A stretch of DNA of 64,000 nt from Cephalotus follicularis (GCA_001972305.1 BDDD01000429.1:81913-145912), one strand, 5' to 3'; shown: positions 1-11,450, counted from the stretch's first letter. Translations and numbers: made by a program. Notes: generated by a model not told the origin, from the letters alone.

Positions 1-495
1 ATATATCTTATCCAAAGCTTGTAAAGCATTAATAATATTTGTGAATCTAGAAAACATGGATTTAATATCCTCATTCTCGTTCATAGTAAACATCTCATAC
101 TCATGAACAAGCATGCTAACTTTGGCCTCCTTGACTTGGTTGGTCCCTTCGTAGGTGACCTCAAGTCTATCCCACATTTCCTTGGCGGAAATGCAAGATG
201 AAATTCTATTAAAATCATTTGAGTTAATAGCACAAATAATAATATGCTTCGCCTTAGCATTTATTTGGACACGTTTTCTATCGTTGTCATCATATAGATT
301 CCTAGGTTTAGAAACAACTTCTCCATTCTCAAGTGCGATGGTGGGGAGATTGGGACCATCAACTATTATGTCCCAAAGATTATAGTCTAGGGATTGAATG
401 AAAATAGTCATCTTGGCCTTCCAATGGCTATAGTTATTGCCATCGAAGAAAGGGGGTTTGGAGATGTTTTGGCTTTCTCCCATGTTTGAGTTCAT
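1..495 (-). CDS. Copia GAG, N-terminal part (element E1), runs off the left edge
   Basis: The minus strand is open from an ATG at 493-495 to the window edge, 165 codons with no stop. The product resembles the plant Copia GAG family (DUF4219 followed by UBN2). It has an N-terminal PPFFDGNNYSHWK-type motif, then SLDYNLWDIIVDGP, then the UBN2 signature KEMWDRLEVTYEGTNQVKEAK and HEYEMF. GAG builds the cytoplasmic virus-like particle that packages element RNA. It starts about 200 bases after a tRNA-iMet primer-binding site and LTR on the same strand, which supports this start and assigns it to E1. The second copy in this window, at 60099-60884, is clearly homologous. The rest of the polyprotein lies off-window, so whether the element is intact cannot be judged. 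The Sirevirus-like assignment is from GAG type and leader layout only. Confidence 0.85.
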   Translation of the reverse strand, partial: MNSNMGESQNISKPPFFDGNNYSHWKAKMTIFIQSLDYNLWDIIVDGPNLPTIALENGEVVSKPRNLYDDNDRKRVQINAKAKHIIICAINSNDFNRISSCISAKEMWDRLEVTYEGTNQVKEAKVSMLVHEYEMFTMNENEDIKSMFSRFTNIINALQALDKIY

Positions 496-544
496 TGTAG
501 TCTAGGATCGTTAAAGGCTCTAACAATTAAGAATAATAAGCCTT

Positions 545-558
545 CCTCTCTGATACCA
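545..558 (-). other. Duplicated tRNA-iMet primer-binding site (E1, inner copy)
   Basis: On the minus strand this reads TGGTATCAGAGAGG, whose first 11 bases match the complement of the 3' end of plant initiator methionine tRNA. It is the extra copy made by the 150-bp duplication. Confidence 0.8.
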
Positions 559-693
559 ATTGAAATAACTACAAGGGGGGGGGGGGGGGGGAGTGTGGAA
601 AGGGGGTTTGGAGATGTTTTGGCTTTCTCCCATGTTTGAGTTCATGTTGTCTAGGATCGTTTAAGGCTCTAACAATTAAGAGTAATAAGCCTT

Positions 694-707
694 CCTCTCT
701 GATACCA
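694..707 (-). other. tRNA-iMet primer-binding site of E1
   Basis: On the minus strand this reads TGGTATCAGAGAGG, two bases from the LTR end. This is the usual position and sequence for priming minus-strand DNA synthesis in plant Copia elements. Confidence 0.85.
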
Positions 708-1238
708 ATTGAAATAACTGCAAAGGGGTGGGGGGGAATGTAGTTTTAAAAATAATCTAGACTTTTTCGCAAAGAACTAAAACAATAAGCAATCTCAATA
801 TAATCAAAGATGTAAAGAGATAGAGTTGAGAGATATGCAAACACTAGTTTAGAGTGGTTCGGCCAAACTCTTGCCTACGTCCACTTTTCCCAAGGACCTC
901 CTTGAGTTTCCACTAGTTCTCCGAATAAAATTGCGGGTGCTATTCGGTACACCTTTGTGATTGACCTCAATCACTTACAATTCTCTTTGGGTTCACTCCC
1001 CAAATTCACTAGGGTTCACTCTCCTATTACAATTGAAGTATAAAATATAGTGTGTGTAGCTAAACCTCTCACAGGTTGGATATTACAAGATAATAGCACA
1101 ATTTAGTGAGAACAAGAAACTAGCTTAAAATATGACAAGAAAAGCTCTTTGAATGTGATTTGATCTTTTGTATGTTTTGTTTGCTTGATGATGTTTTGCA
1201 CTTGTTGTTCTTCTTGTTCTCAGAGGTTTTAAACTCCC

Positions 1239-1246
1239 TTTTATAG
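1239..1246 (-). promoter_or_regulatory. TATA box in E1 LTR
   Basis: The minus strand reads CTATAAAA followed by GGGAG. It lies downstream of the palindrome array in the direction of transcription and some 750 bases upstream of GAG, as expected for an LTR promoter. Confidence 0.5.
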
Positions 1247-1339
1247 TCATAAAAGGTTTGTAGCCGTTGCTTGATTTGAGGAGTCTTTTGATTAAAGAAT
1301 TGTAGCTGCAATCTTTGATATTTATTTCTGCTGGTATAA

Positions 1340-1870
1340 AGACGTCGACTTCTTTCCAAAAGGCGTCGATGTCTTTGTAACTGATAGCCGTTGTAGTGCT
1401 TGAAATAGCCGTTCCATGTTTCCCGGTTTTTGTCTGTTTAAAAAGGCGTCGACTTCTTTTCAGAAAGCATCGATGTCTTTTCTGGGTAATCACCAGGAAT
1501 TTAGACTTTGAGTAACTCGTCGACTTCTTCTGTAATACTCGACGTGTTTTCTGGGAAATCCAGGTTTCTCTAGTAAGTCGTCGATGTCCACTTAAAGGCG
1601 TCGATGTCTTTGGTACGGACGTCGATGTCTTTGCCTTTAAAAGTCGATGTCATTGCATGAAAAAGTTCTGTAACTTTGGTACCCAAAGACGTCGATGTCT
1701 TTGAGTTAGGGGTCGACGTCTTTCGTACGGACGTCGATGTTTTTGCCTTTAAAAGTCGATGTCTTTGTGTCGAATTGTCCTGTAACTTCAGGCATGAAAG
1801 GAGTCGATGTATTTTGTAAAGGAGTCGACTTCTTTAGTACGGACGTCGACTTCTTCCCTGGAAGATCAAT
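1340..1870 (-). repeat. Array of TCGA-centred motifs in E1 LTR
   Basis: About twenty copies of a motif of the type ACGTCGATGTCTTT or GGCGTCGACTTCTTT occur, most only 15-45 bases apart. The copies are imperfect, and many form palindromes such as AAAGACGTCGATGTCTTT. The array lies upstream of the TATA box in the LTR, which would be U3. Confidence 0.9.
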
Positions 1871-2207
1871 GTCTTTTTCTGCAGATAGTAATTTTGCTTT
1901 GGTACATATTTTGTAATTCCTTGCACATCAAGTAAATTTGTTAAATGCACATATGTTATCATCAAAACAAGGATTGAGACTAAATAGTCAACACCGTCGA
2001 CGCTTAACACTTAAGCGCGGAGCATGTCAACTCCAAAGTATCGAAGCGCCAACGTAAAATAGTCCAAACCTTCGACGCTTAAGTGAAATCGTCGACGCTT
2101 AAAGCAGCTGACAGAAAATTTGGAAAGTTTTCACTTTGTAATTATTTCCTTAAATAATTGTAACTAGGTTAAACTTTTTCCTTTTCTTGTTTTCATGGGA
2201 TTTTGTG

Positions 2208-2215
2208 TATAAATA
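2208..2215 (+). promoter_or_regulatory. TATA box in 5' LTR of A
   Basis: The sequence TATAAATA lies downstream of the CGTCGACGCTT motifs. It is also present in the 3' LTR at 14148-14155, which supports it as the element promoter. Confidence 0.6.
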
Positions 2216-2529
2216 AGTTAGGTTAGGTCACAGAAATACAGTGCAAGCTAGTGACAAGATTTGTAGCCACCCTCTTGCTCTCTTTTCTTGTTTAATTCAG
2301 TTTTTAGTTTATTCACAATGCTTAGTAGCTAAACCTTTAAGGTTTTTGGGTTAGAACAAGGCCTAGCCTTTATTGCTTCAATTCCTTTAATAAAATTCTT
2401 GAAGTTTTGATTTGTTCTTCAATTTTTTTACCTTCACACACACTTTGTCTGTCTGATTAAAATACACAAAAATCTTGTCGGTGAATAAGAACGTTGCTGA
2501 ATGAATGGTTTTCAACGCGATCAATGGAG

Positions 2530-2683
2530 TCTACTAATACGGCTTGTCACGCCGAACACACTCCGTATCGACATAGCATGTCTACTCATATGATTTGTCA
2601 CTGCTGCCACACTCCGTATAGACCTAGCATGACTACTCATACGATTTGTCATCACAGTCACACTCCGTATCGACCTAGCTGTC
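2530..2683 (+). repeat. Three 51-bp in-frame repeats in the LTR of A
   Basis: The phrase tctactcatacg...ccgtatagacctagcatg recurs at 2530, 2581 and 2632 with a period of exactly 51 bp (17 codons). The repeats sit in an open frame of 74 codons (2494-2718). The same repeats occur in the 3' LTR of A and in both LTRs of B. They lie downstream of the TATA box, so they would be in the transcribed leader. Confidence 0.85.
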
Positions 2684-3063
2684 GGTGGTTATCAAGGTTT
2701 GATCGTTCAAGTAAGTGAATTGTTCAATAAAATCTATGGTGATTTTCTATACCCTAAAACCAACTTTAATTTGCATATTTCATTCCGTTTTATTTATTGC
2801 TTTTATGTTTAATTGTTCGCCTGCTTTAATTTTATTCACGTCGACGCCTTGACAACCTGTCGACGCCTTTCTCCCTATTTTAGTAAATTAATTTATTTCT
2901 TGCATATTTAGGAGTGGTTTTTAATAGTAAACCTCAATTTTGCATGCTATGCCTAGGTTGAATAGATTAAAATTAATTTAACTTGATTTCTTAGTGTTCG
3001 ACCTGTTACTGCAAAGCCGTGCACTTGCGATATAAATTTAATTCTTTTCAAAATTTATGAACA

Positions 3064-3390
3064 AGTTTTTGGCGCCGTTGCCAGAGAAATAAGTTTTAAA
3101 TTAGTTTTAATTTGTTTAACTGATTCGTAGTATTTTTTTTATTTTTATTTTTTTCTTTATTTCCTGGTTTTCATGATTTCACTAACATTTTCTAACTTAG
3201 TTTAATTAGGATTCATCATAGATTTTAACAAACTCTAACATCATTGCATAATCATTAACAACATCTAACTTAGTTAATATAGGTTCTTTGCTTTAGTTTA
3301 TGTTCATTAATAATTTCCGTTAGCTAACCTTAGGTTTTTGCCTTTGCTTTAAAGTTTGTGTTCTACGTTCGTTTGTGTTTCAATTAGTGT
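3064..3390 (+). other. Primer-binding site and leader of A
   Basis: Bases 3070-3087 read TGGCGCCGTTGCCAGAGA, matching the tRNA-Asp type site of Athila elements except for two changed bases. B at 39200 has the unmutated TGGCGCCGTTGCCGGGGA. The rest is T-rich leader with no coding signal. Confidence 0.85.
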
Positions 3391-3885
3391 ATGCCTGATT
3401 GGGTGCGTGGTCCAAATAATTGTTTAGAACGAATTAACCCACCAATCGTAACCATGGCTGACGCGCGCCCAATTCAAACTCTTCGTGATAGATTCTATCT
3501 CGCAAGGATAGCGCAACCATCCAGTATCCTATTGCCTGCACCTCAAGGGAACAATTTTGAGTTGAAATCCCAGTTCATTAGCATGGTCCCGCACTTTCAT
3601 GGATTACCTAATGAGGATGCATATCTCTTCCTTCGCGAGTTCGAGGAAGTATACGCCCTCATGAAACTCCAGCAATTATCTGATGATGATATCAAGTTGT
3701 GATTCATTAATTTTGCTCTTAAAGATGGAGCTAAGAAGTGGCTCTATAGTCTCCCCACTAATTCCATCTCTATATGGGATCAGTTCACAATCTCGTCCTA
3801 AAGAAATTCTTTCCTCTTCATAAAACCAATAAACTTAGGAATGACATTCTCCAGTTTCACCAGCGACCCAACGAATCATTCTCCC
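3391..3885 (+). pseudogene. Athila-like GAG, N-terminal part (element A)
   Basis: The reading frame begins at 3391, or at the internal ATG of MADARPIQT at 3453, and is clearly homologous to the GAG of B. It contains NNFELKSQFISM, HFHGLPNEDAYLFLREFEE and ALKDGAKKWLYSL, the core of the retrotransposon gag domain. A TGA at 3700-3702 replaces an arginine codon seen in B, and a further frame break occurs near 3798. The frame is then cut at about 3885 by LTR F and continues at 9668. GAG would form the particle shell; this copy is dead. Confidence 0.85.
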
Positions 3886-4254
3886 AAAACACCAGGGGAA
3901 ACGAGCTCTGACAGGGATGGCACACCTGCCAACAACCCTCCAAATCAAACCACAGAACAAAAGCGCCGAGCAAAAGGCTCCAAGCGTCTAAAACACGAAA
4001 GCCAGACCAGAAACGCCAGGGCTGGGAACATGCTACACAACGCCATGTCCAAGGAAAAGGGCTGAGGACTCAAAAGAACCCTCGGGGAGCCAAAAGTCAC
4101 AGTTTCACTTAAGCCTGGGAAACCCCACATGCGCCCCGCACGTGCTCAGCCAAACACCCAGGTCTACCAAACGCCCAGGGAGCCAAACGCTACAACTCTT
4201 CAGCTCGGCCACAACTCCAAAGCACTTGGGCCTCAACACGAACTAGGCGTCCGT

Positions 4255-4400
4255 GGATACCCAAGGAACCCAAAATGCCTGGGGACACCAAAAGCCCGGG
4301 GACACGCCAAAGTGTCCTGGGACACACCCAAGCCCAGGGACACGCCAAAGTCCTGGGGACACCTCCAAGGGTGCCAGGCAGACCTCACGTCCAAGGACTG
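4255..4400 (-). repeat. Short GC-rich direct repeats in LTR F
   Basis: The phrase cccagggacacgccaaag and variants recur about five times at 20-30 base spacing. A similar GC-rich repeat block in the opposite orientation is found in F1, suggesting that F and F1 are related families. Confidence 0.6.
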
Positions 4401-4778
4401 CCAACAAGTCTAGAGGTCTGGCTTCTATTTCCTAGGTCCAGGGTAGTGCTCAGCAATGACCTTGATGGTCTTGCCTTCCGCCGAGGAAGCCTGTCATGCA
4501 CCTAGGCCACATCTAAGGTCAACAGAGCCCAACCATTAACTCTCAACACAACATTCATCCATATCTCACCTCGGGAGGTCGGCACTAAGGTCCAAACAAC
4601 CTAAAACCACAAGCATCAACAAGGATAAAGATACTGAGGAAGGAATAGAACTCCATACATAAAAGATAAATATTGTACACCAATATCTCAAGGTTCATAC
4701 ACAAGATTATTTTATAGAGGTTACAACCCAAAAACAAAACCCAAAAGTAGGTCCCATATGCATGAAGGGGATTAGCTG

Positions 4779-7700
4779 TGTAATGCCCGGAATTTTATAA
4801 TATAAAAGAATGACATTTTGGACCTTAAATAGTATTTTGGGCTTATTATTATGGACTGGAATCGGTTGGGCCTTGAAATATTTTATGCTGTTGGGCCGAT
4901 TGATAATTGGATAATGGAAGTACTTGAGCTTGAAGAGTGTTGATTTTGATATTGGGCTGATTGTTAAAAGAAGGATATTGGGCCCAATTGAAGGAAGAAA
5001 AAAAGAAAGAAATAGTTTGGGTCAATAAGAATTAAAGGAAATAAAGATTTGGGCCTAAAATATATTGGGATGTTTTATTGTAAAAGAGGAACTAAGAAGA
5101 TATGGGCCAAAATTGGAAAGAAGGAAGAAATGAGCCGTTCCTTAGACCTCAGCCCATTACGTGAGAGAGGTTGCTGGAATTGTCTTCAAATTTCTGGAAC
5201 CTTCTTCACCAGCTATAAAAAGGAGAAGATGGTGTTTTAGTGGCTGCTGAGCTTTTGGGGAGTGAAAGAGACAAAGAGAAGCCACTTACCACAGTGAAGT
5301 GAAGAAGCTAAGAAGAAGAAGCAATGATGGCAAAGGAGGAACCAGTGCAGGAAGCGCTGCAACCTCGTCTGATCCAGGTAGGATTTACTTCCTACTCAGT
5401 GCTCTACTTTTATGTGTATTGTTTGTGAATATTATTATAGTGTGATTGCTTTGTTAGTGTTAGTGAAATGTACGGAGGAAGAATGACAGAGATGAACTTA
5501 ATGGTCCTCTGTTATAATGAGTATGGGATTGAATAAATGATAGATATATATTGAATGGCTGAGCTCTCCATTTACGGCGCCTGGGCACTCTCTCAGTGGC
5601 GTCTGAGCTCCCTCATTATAGGCACGTGTCTGTGCATGCCGAGATGGTGCCTAAGTACCAAGATGGTACCAAGCATCCCATCACCATAATGTGTACGTCC
5701 TTTATACACTGGGCTTTATCTGGTAAATACCGAGGACGTGATACCAAGCTCCCCACAGTAGCGCTCCCGAGCCTCCATGGTTGCGCACTTGAGTATGTAA
5801 AATGTTGAGAAGCTGTGGTGCCACTGTCATGCGTTCGGGATGACCCGGTGCCAAGATGTAGAGGACAGACGCTTGTATTGAGCTCCCCATTGTCCTCTGC
5901 ATGTGCCCCTGTACATGCCTAAGGTACCGAGGACGCCAAAGGTGAAATCTTCACTGTCCACAGCACACACACCCGAGGTGTTAAGCATGGCGCCCGACCC
6001 CAGCAATTGTCCAGGGACAGCATGGCACACCCTACCTGCCATGCGCTCCTGATGTTGAGCTTCACGTGCGTGCTTCCTCTACGTTCAACGACCGTCGCCA
6101 GCGCTTTCTACGCATTCATAGCTCTCCTCGGACTTCCTGTTCATTGCCGAGGAGCAATAGCACTGAGCACCTCTGACGAGCGTCCATGGCAGAGGAGTCA
6201 AGCTCTCCTCTGCAATGGCGTCGCCTACGCCAGAGGTGCCAAGTTACCGAGGACACTGGCAGGGGCTGTACCTGTATCACGTGCAGAGGTGCAATGCACC
6301 ACATATCCAAGGCGCCAGAGTCCTCCTCTGCCATGCGACAAGCCATTGTTGTCCTCTGCAACTCCCGGGGAAACCATGTGTGGAGGACACCATTGTCCTC
6401 TGCCGTGTGTTCTATCCCCTGCAAGGCTGAGGACGCCAAGGCTGAGCTTTCCACGGTCCCCTGCGTGCACGCCCGAGGTACCAGGAATGACAGTGCCAAG
6501 CTCCTTACCGTCCATTACACACACCAGAGGTGCCAAGGGGCCAGGAACGCAAGGCACCTGGTTCCCCACTGCTATGTCCTGTGCATGCGCCGAACAGGGT
6601 TCTCGCATGCGTCCTGAGCGTGCGAGTTGGACGTGACTATGCGCCGAACAACGTTATGGCGCTCCATACAGGTGCCCAAGAAGAGAAGACACATAAGTGT
6701 GAGGATACATGTTTCCTATGGCGTAGCTGTGCATAGAATAGTGCCCTACATGGTGCCTGGCACGCACTTATGCATGTGTGATGCGTGTGAGCCCCTGGAC
6801 GCCAAACGACGCTATTCTCCAAGGTGAAATTAATAGATATGTAAGAATGTGAATTGATTGATGGCTACTCAATGCAAGGATGAGTGAATGAAATAGGATA
6901 TAGTATAATAAATAGCTTAGTGCAGAGAATGATATAATTAAATTAATGGAAAGTATGGAAAGGACAGTGATAAGTGCAGTAGTAATAAATAAATGATATT
7001 ACCTGCATATGCCATGCACGTGCTGAGGCGAACCTTGTGCAAGGGAAGTGCCCTGCACAATGGTGAGCCCTGGTCTGACTTAAGGAATGGCGTAAGGAAG
7101 CCAAAGAAAAGGAAAGGGAAATAAGTGAGGAAAAGATTTAGATAAATGGTCCGAGCTGGTCAGGTGAACCAGAGGAGAATTCCACGGGCTGGTGATCCTA
7201 AAGGTGAACCATGTATATTGACCAGACCATAGGATGACCGGACTAGACTCCTCTGTGATATGATTTTATGATTTGAGTAGAGTAGTCCGAGAATAAGGAT
7301 AATGATGATGCTAAGGATTATGCAGACATGCACATTTATTCTCCTCTGCTTGTATAATGTTTGTGTAATACTGTCTTTGACTGTTCATTGATTGGATTAT
7401 ACTGTTATATATATATTGCATCTCTCATTTGCATTGCATATTGCCTGCTACATCTGCATCCCCATGCATGAGTGGGTTGTAGTTCCTACACGACCAGTGG
7501 TCGTTGACCCATTGCATTTTAAATGTAATGGGTCAGGTACAGGTGGAGCTTCGCAGCTAGCCGAGGATTGAAGCCCCGGGTGAGTCTCCTCCACAGCAGT
7601 TCGACGATCAACCTATTTATATTTCTGAATATTGTATTTCTTGACCTGCCGACATGTGGCAGAGCTTTTATGAACAGTATTGTATAACTCTGGGTTTATC

Positions 7701-7843
7701 CACGCAATGATGTTTATTGGATTTATTCCGCATGAATTATTATATTGTTGAAAGTCTTTAATTTCCGCTGAATATTAAATGAATGATACTATTAGTAGCG
7801 CGTCAAACCTTGGGGGTTGACCCTTGGTGTTTGGGGCGTTACA
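4779..7843 (+). mobile_element. Solo LTR F1, 3065 bp
   Basis: The element starts TGTAATGCCCGG and ends GGGGCGTTACA, so the termini form an inverted repeat. It is flanked by the direct repeat AGCTG at 4774-4778 and 7844-7848. No primer-binding site, coding domain or second LTR lies inside. A perfect 5-bp TSD around a single LTR is diagnostic of an LTR-LTR recombination product. It is of the Gypsy type by its termini. Confidence 0.92.
5560..6830 (+). repeat. GC-rich degenerate repeat block in F1
   Basis: Phrases such as gaggtgccaagttaccgagg, ccgaggacgcca and tgtcctctgc recur throughout in diverged form. The block is much richer in G+C than its flanks. It yields long overlapping open frames on both strands, which are composition artefacts and not genes. 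Confidence 0.65.
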
Positions 7844-9667
7844 AGCTGAGAAGGCCAGGGGAAGAGCTAGCTCCTCGATATACCTCGCAACAAGCCCTTA
7901 ATGTGGTCAGATGTGGGGAAGACTTCACCTGCTTCCTCAACTGCAAAACAATAACCTGGGAGGGGATTAGTCTAGAGACTAGTGACAGGGGAAAGAAAGC
8001 ATTCCTCAGTGCCAAGGGAGAACAAAGCCCTGAACAACAATGGCTATGCCCCAGCTGGGCTCACAAATCCAGCACGGCTCATCACCCGAGCATACTGAAC
8101 AAGAATCAAAAGACTATTGGAGTATATAACTAAGCAAAAGATAATAAAATCAATAATGCTGTGAAACAATAAGGAGAGAAAAGTGAAGCAACTGTCCAGA
8201 CCAAATATCCCGAGGACCCAAATAAAGGATCTAGACTCCAAGGATCAAATTGATCAGAGGAACACTGGTACCTGTCACCTTACCCAAACCAGCTGGGCCT
8301 TTCACCTCGGCCATTTCCATACATCTGCTGGCACCGAGTTTCACGGCAGCAATATCTCAATAGTCCCTAACTGGAGAAGAAGATCATAGGCTTGCAAGGA
8401 GTGCACCACTTACCATGTATCGATACAGAGAGCCACAAGTCTTGGCCTTCCACCAGAGGTGCTAACTGATTAGTGTCAAACCCAGCCCCTGGGAGGCATA
8501 GCAGATCACGAACATCAACTGAGGGGCTAGTGAATTACCACAAGGCACCACCCTCGTCGGCAATCGTGTATGACAACTTCGACTGGAAGGTCGGTGAATC
8601 ACCGCATAGACCATCTCTCACCGGGAATCTCATAGAAACATACCATCGGTCACTACGGTCCCCAGTATCCAGTATCCAGTATCCATACTCAACAACACAT
8701 GGTATCAAGCAAAAGTTATGGCATATATAAATAGGATAAACAAGGGGAAATATCACCCAGAACCTCAAGCTCACAAGCTCGGAAATCAATATCAACTGAA
8801 TAGAGTATGTCAAAACAAGGAAGAAACGACTCCCAGAACAAGGACACCATGGACGAAATTACATAAAACCAGAGGACACACATTAAGCTTAAGACTCTCA
8901 ACTGTTTCAACAATAAAGAAAAGAATGTCCCACTCACCACTTATCCGTACCTCCGCACAGCTCCTCTTCCTATAGCTCAGGATCAACGTTCGGTTCCTCA
9001 GCTACAAGAACAAAGAACAACAAGCACAGACTTAGCACAGTCTGTACAAAAATAGAGGAAAACATGCATGCAACCTACAATGCTTGATCGCCTCCTCGGA
9101 TAGTCACCCTGACCATCCACCAAGCTCAAAATTCCACCATGGAGCACCACGATTATCATCACCACCTCTGACTCCACCGTAAACGGGAGGTTTGGCACAC
9201 ACATTGCCAAACAAATAGAGGAAAGAAGATGAAGAAAGGAAGAGCTCACCTCTACAAACACAAGGATCTCGTTCTTCAAGAAAAAATCATCTTCACCAAA
9301 GGAAAACTTCAGAAGGAAAGAAGAAGAAAGAAGAAAGCACAGAGAACTTACACCTCTCTAAACTATCACTTCTTCTAGCACAACAACTGGTATAACGACT
9401 TTTTGCTGCTATACTGTCCTTAGACGTGAAGGTTGTGTGCTTGACAAGATGGGACTCTGTTAAATCCCTTACACCACCTGCCACCAGCACATGCACACCC
9501 AAAGCCCTCCTACCAAAACGCATAAGGCAACAAGGCCAAAGGAAAAAGGAAGCTAACCACTTAAAGCCCAAACCTTCAGGCCCACATTCTTCTCATCCAA
9601 AAGGAAAAGAAAATTTCCAAGGCCGAAAACCAAAGTCCAAATGCCAAATTGGACCTGGGTCATTACA

Positions 9668-10859
9668 CTCGATGTATGGAGCGTTTCAAAGACATTCTTT
9701 TAGAGTGTACTCATCATGGTTTAAACACATGATATTTATGCCAAATCATCTACGAAAGCATTGACTACCAGACCAAGCAATTGGTCGAGTCGATGTGTCC
9801 TAATGGGTTCACCTTGTACATCGACGAAAACGAGGCTTGGAATTTCCTATTAGATTTGGGAGAGCGAACTAGGGAGTGAGAGTCCACTCAAGTTTTGGAG
9901 AGAGCATTACCAAGTACGGGGTACATTATAGAAGGAGCGGTAGCTAGGGAGGTGTAGTTAGAGAGCCGTCTTAAGAGATTAGAGTCAATAATTAGGGAAC
10001 CCGAGCACCTGAATCAAGTAAATCAGAACATCCCTATGTGCTCTTGGTGTCAGTCCCCTAATCATGTCATCGAAGAATGGCAAAATTACTTTGAAAATCA
10101 ATACTCTCCTTAGAATGTTTCCGCAATGAATCAATACAACTTGTATAGTAACACTTACAATCCGAGTTGGCGAAATCATCCAAACTTCTCATGGAGTCAA
10201 GGGCATAACCAAAGAGGACCATCGAATTTTTCTGGTCCACCGTCAAACTTTTTGAGGCAACTCTCGAGCTTCGGTAACCAGTCTGTACCACAGCAGACCT
10301 ATCAAAGGTTCCCACAGTCTTCAACCAATGTCCAATTATCCTTCCCACCGCAAAATCAATTTCAAAATCAACAATCACCTGGGTTGTTGAATCAAAGAGA
10401 AGATACGTCTAGGATTTCTTCATTAGAAAAGAACATAGAGCTTCTCATAAGCACTGTGATGACTAGACAACATAACATGTAGAAGCAAATTTCACAGCTA
10501 GCATCTGCATTGCATACGAGAGAGAAAGGAAAAATGTCCTCACAACTTGACCCAAATCCTAGGATGAATATGATCCAACCCACGCACGCTCAACCAAAAT
10601 CTAATCCGCAATGCTCCTCTTCTTCCGCGGGACCATCGGACCAAGTGTTTTCCCCAAGGAATAAAAAAGAGTACCAACCAGCGGATCAAACAAAAAATTT
10701 GAGCAAGCAATTGGTTGAGTCCTCTGCGCATGACAATTTAAATGAACAGTTGGTTGAGTCCCCCGTGCAACCAACAAATTCAAGCGCACAAGAATAAAAG
10801 AAGGAAGAAGAAGAGAAATAGAAAAAGGAACAACCAGCGGAAAAATCCGAGCGTTCATA
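9668..10859 (+). pseudogene. Athila-like GAG, C-terminal part and linker (element A)
   Basis: This continues the frame cut at 3885. It contains the GAG motifs DYQTKQLVESMCP and NEAWNFLLDLGE. A zinc knuckle follows, CSWCQSPNHVIEEW, in which the last cysteine is replaced by tryptophan; B retains CSWCQPPSHVIKEC. An Asn/Gln/Ser-rich linker comes next. Several in-frame stops are present (for example near 9738, 9877 and 9956). The zinc knuckle would bind element RNA. The linker is open between about 10126 and 10797 with one TAG. Confidence 0.8.
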
Positions 10860-11450
10860 TGATCCCCCAACTTCTTTCCCAAAAAGATTACAAAGTAAGA
10901 AAACCCCAGCAATGGAAAAGATCATTGAAACATTTAAGAAAGTCTAAATAAACATTCCGTTGCTGGAAACCATTGCTCAGGTGACCTCTTACGCAAAAGT
11001 CCTAAAAGATTTATGCACAAAAAATAGGATCCTTCAAACTCCAAAAAGGCTTTCTTGGCAGCTAATGTCACTACAATTATTTTGCAACCAAAAGTTCCAA
11101 ATTATAAAGATCCTGGCTGCCCGACAATGTCTAGCGTGATTGGCAATACAAAAATTGAACATGCTTTGCTCGATTTAGGAGTGAGTGTGAATTTGTTACC
11201 TCCTTTAGTTTTTGAGCAACTTGGTTTAAGAGAGTTGCGATAGACCACAATGACTTTGCAATTAGCTGATAGGTCAGTGAAAGTGCCAAAACGGAAAATT
11301 GAGGAAGTTTTAATCATGGTTGGTGAGTTTTTCTTTCCTGTCGACTTTGTCATTTTAGATTCCCAACCTGTTATGAATGTAAAAGATCAAATCCCAGTTA
11401 TCCTTGGAAGACCATTCTTGGCCACAAGTAACGCGTTGATCGATTGCTGA
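10860..11450 (+). pseudogene. Athila-like aspartic protease region (element A)
   Basis: The protein resembles the pre-protease and retropepsin-like region of Athila polyproteins. It has an ANVTTIILQPKVPNYKDPGC stretch, then LLDLGVSVNLLP (active-site motif DLGVS in place of D-T/S-G-A), [14 protein letters not shown], and [19 protein letters not shown] at the end. Stops at about 10947 and 11241, a frameshift near 11000, and a TGA at 11448-11450 inactivate it. The protease would cleave the polyprotein during particle maturation. Confidence 0.8.

Larger units (their letters stand above)
451..735 (-). repeat. 150-bp tandem duplication of PBS, leader and GAG start in E1
   Basis: Bases 451-600 and 601 to about 735 are near-identical direct copies with a 150-bp offset. 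Each copy contains the first GAG codons, the leader, the primer-binding site and about 20 bases of LTR end. The junction holds an uninterrupted run of 17 G (575-591). The 601-735 copy is next to the full LTR, and its GAG start leads into the junction rather than into the gene. Confidence 0.9.
710..1993 (-). mobile_element. 5' LTR of Sirevirus-like Copia element E1
   Basis: In minus orientation the LTR begins TGTTGACTATTTAGTC at 1993 and ends TTATTTCA at 710, directly before the primer-binding site. Its end portion (about 845-900, with the phrase agtggttcggc and cctacgtccac) matches the LTR of E2 at 61095-61140. Both LTRs also carry TTTTGATGATAAC near the start. The right end abuts the 5' LTR of element A inside a CGTCGACG motif. 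The partner LTR and the other TSD copy are off-window. Confidence 0.8.
1994..3063 (+). mobile_element. 5' LTR of Athila-like element A (left part removed by E1)
   Basis: This segment aligns along its whole length with the 3' LTR of A (about 13935-14948), starting at the CGTCGACGCTTAACACTT motif and ending ATTTATGAACA before the primer-binding site. About 340 bases of LTR start are missing. E1 begins exactly at the break, so the missing part probably lies left of E1, off-window. Confidence 0.85.
3886..9667 (-). mobile_element. Minus-oriented LTR F inserted in GAG of A
   Basis: GAG codons of A are contiguous across 3885 and 9668, so everything between was inserted. Read on the minus strand the insert starts TGTAATGACCCAGGTCC at 9667, the usual start of plant Gypsy LTRs of the TGTAAYRCCC class. 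The left terminus is eroded: AAACACCAGGGG at about 3888 fits a damaged end, but no clean TG or TSD remains. No coding domain is visible in it, so a solo LTR is the likely identity. Solo LTR F1 (4779-7843) lies inside it. Confidence 0.65.

Noticed and set aside
155..385. Plus-strand open frame of 76 codons
   Set aside because: It is the antisense shadow of the E1 GAG frame on the minus strand.
545..707. tRNA gene suggested by initiator-tRNA similarity
   Set aside because: Only 11-14 bases match, in the primer-binding position; no cloverleaf can be formed from the surroundings.
2080..2110. Centromeric or satellite array
   Set aside because: The motifs are short, irregularly spaced and confined to LTRs; no monomer of satellite length repeats in tandem anywhere in the window.
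5049..5240. Short frame near the start of F1, possible exon
   Set aside because: It is inside a solo LTR with perfect TSD and has no similarity to a known protein.
6007..6636. Open frame of 209 codons, with overlapping frames on both strands
   Set aside because: It lies in the GC-rich repeat block of solo LTR F1, has no recognisable motif, and equally long frames overlap it on the other strand.
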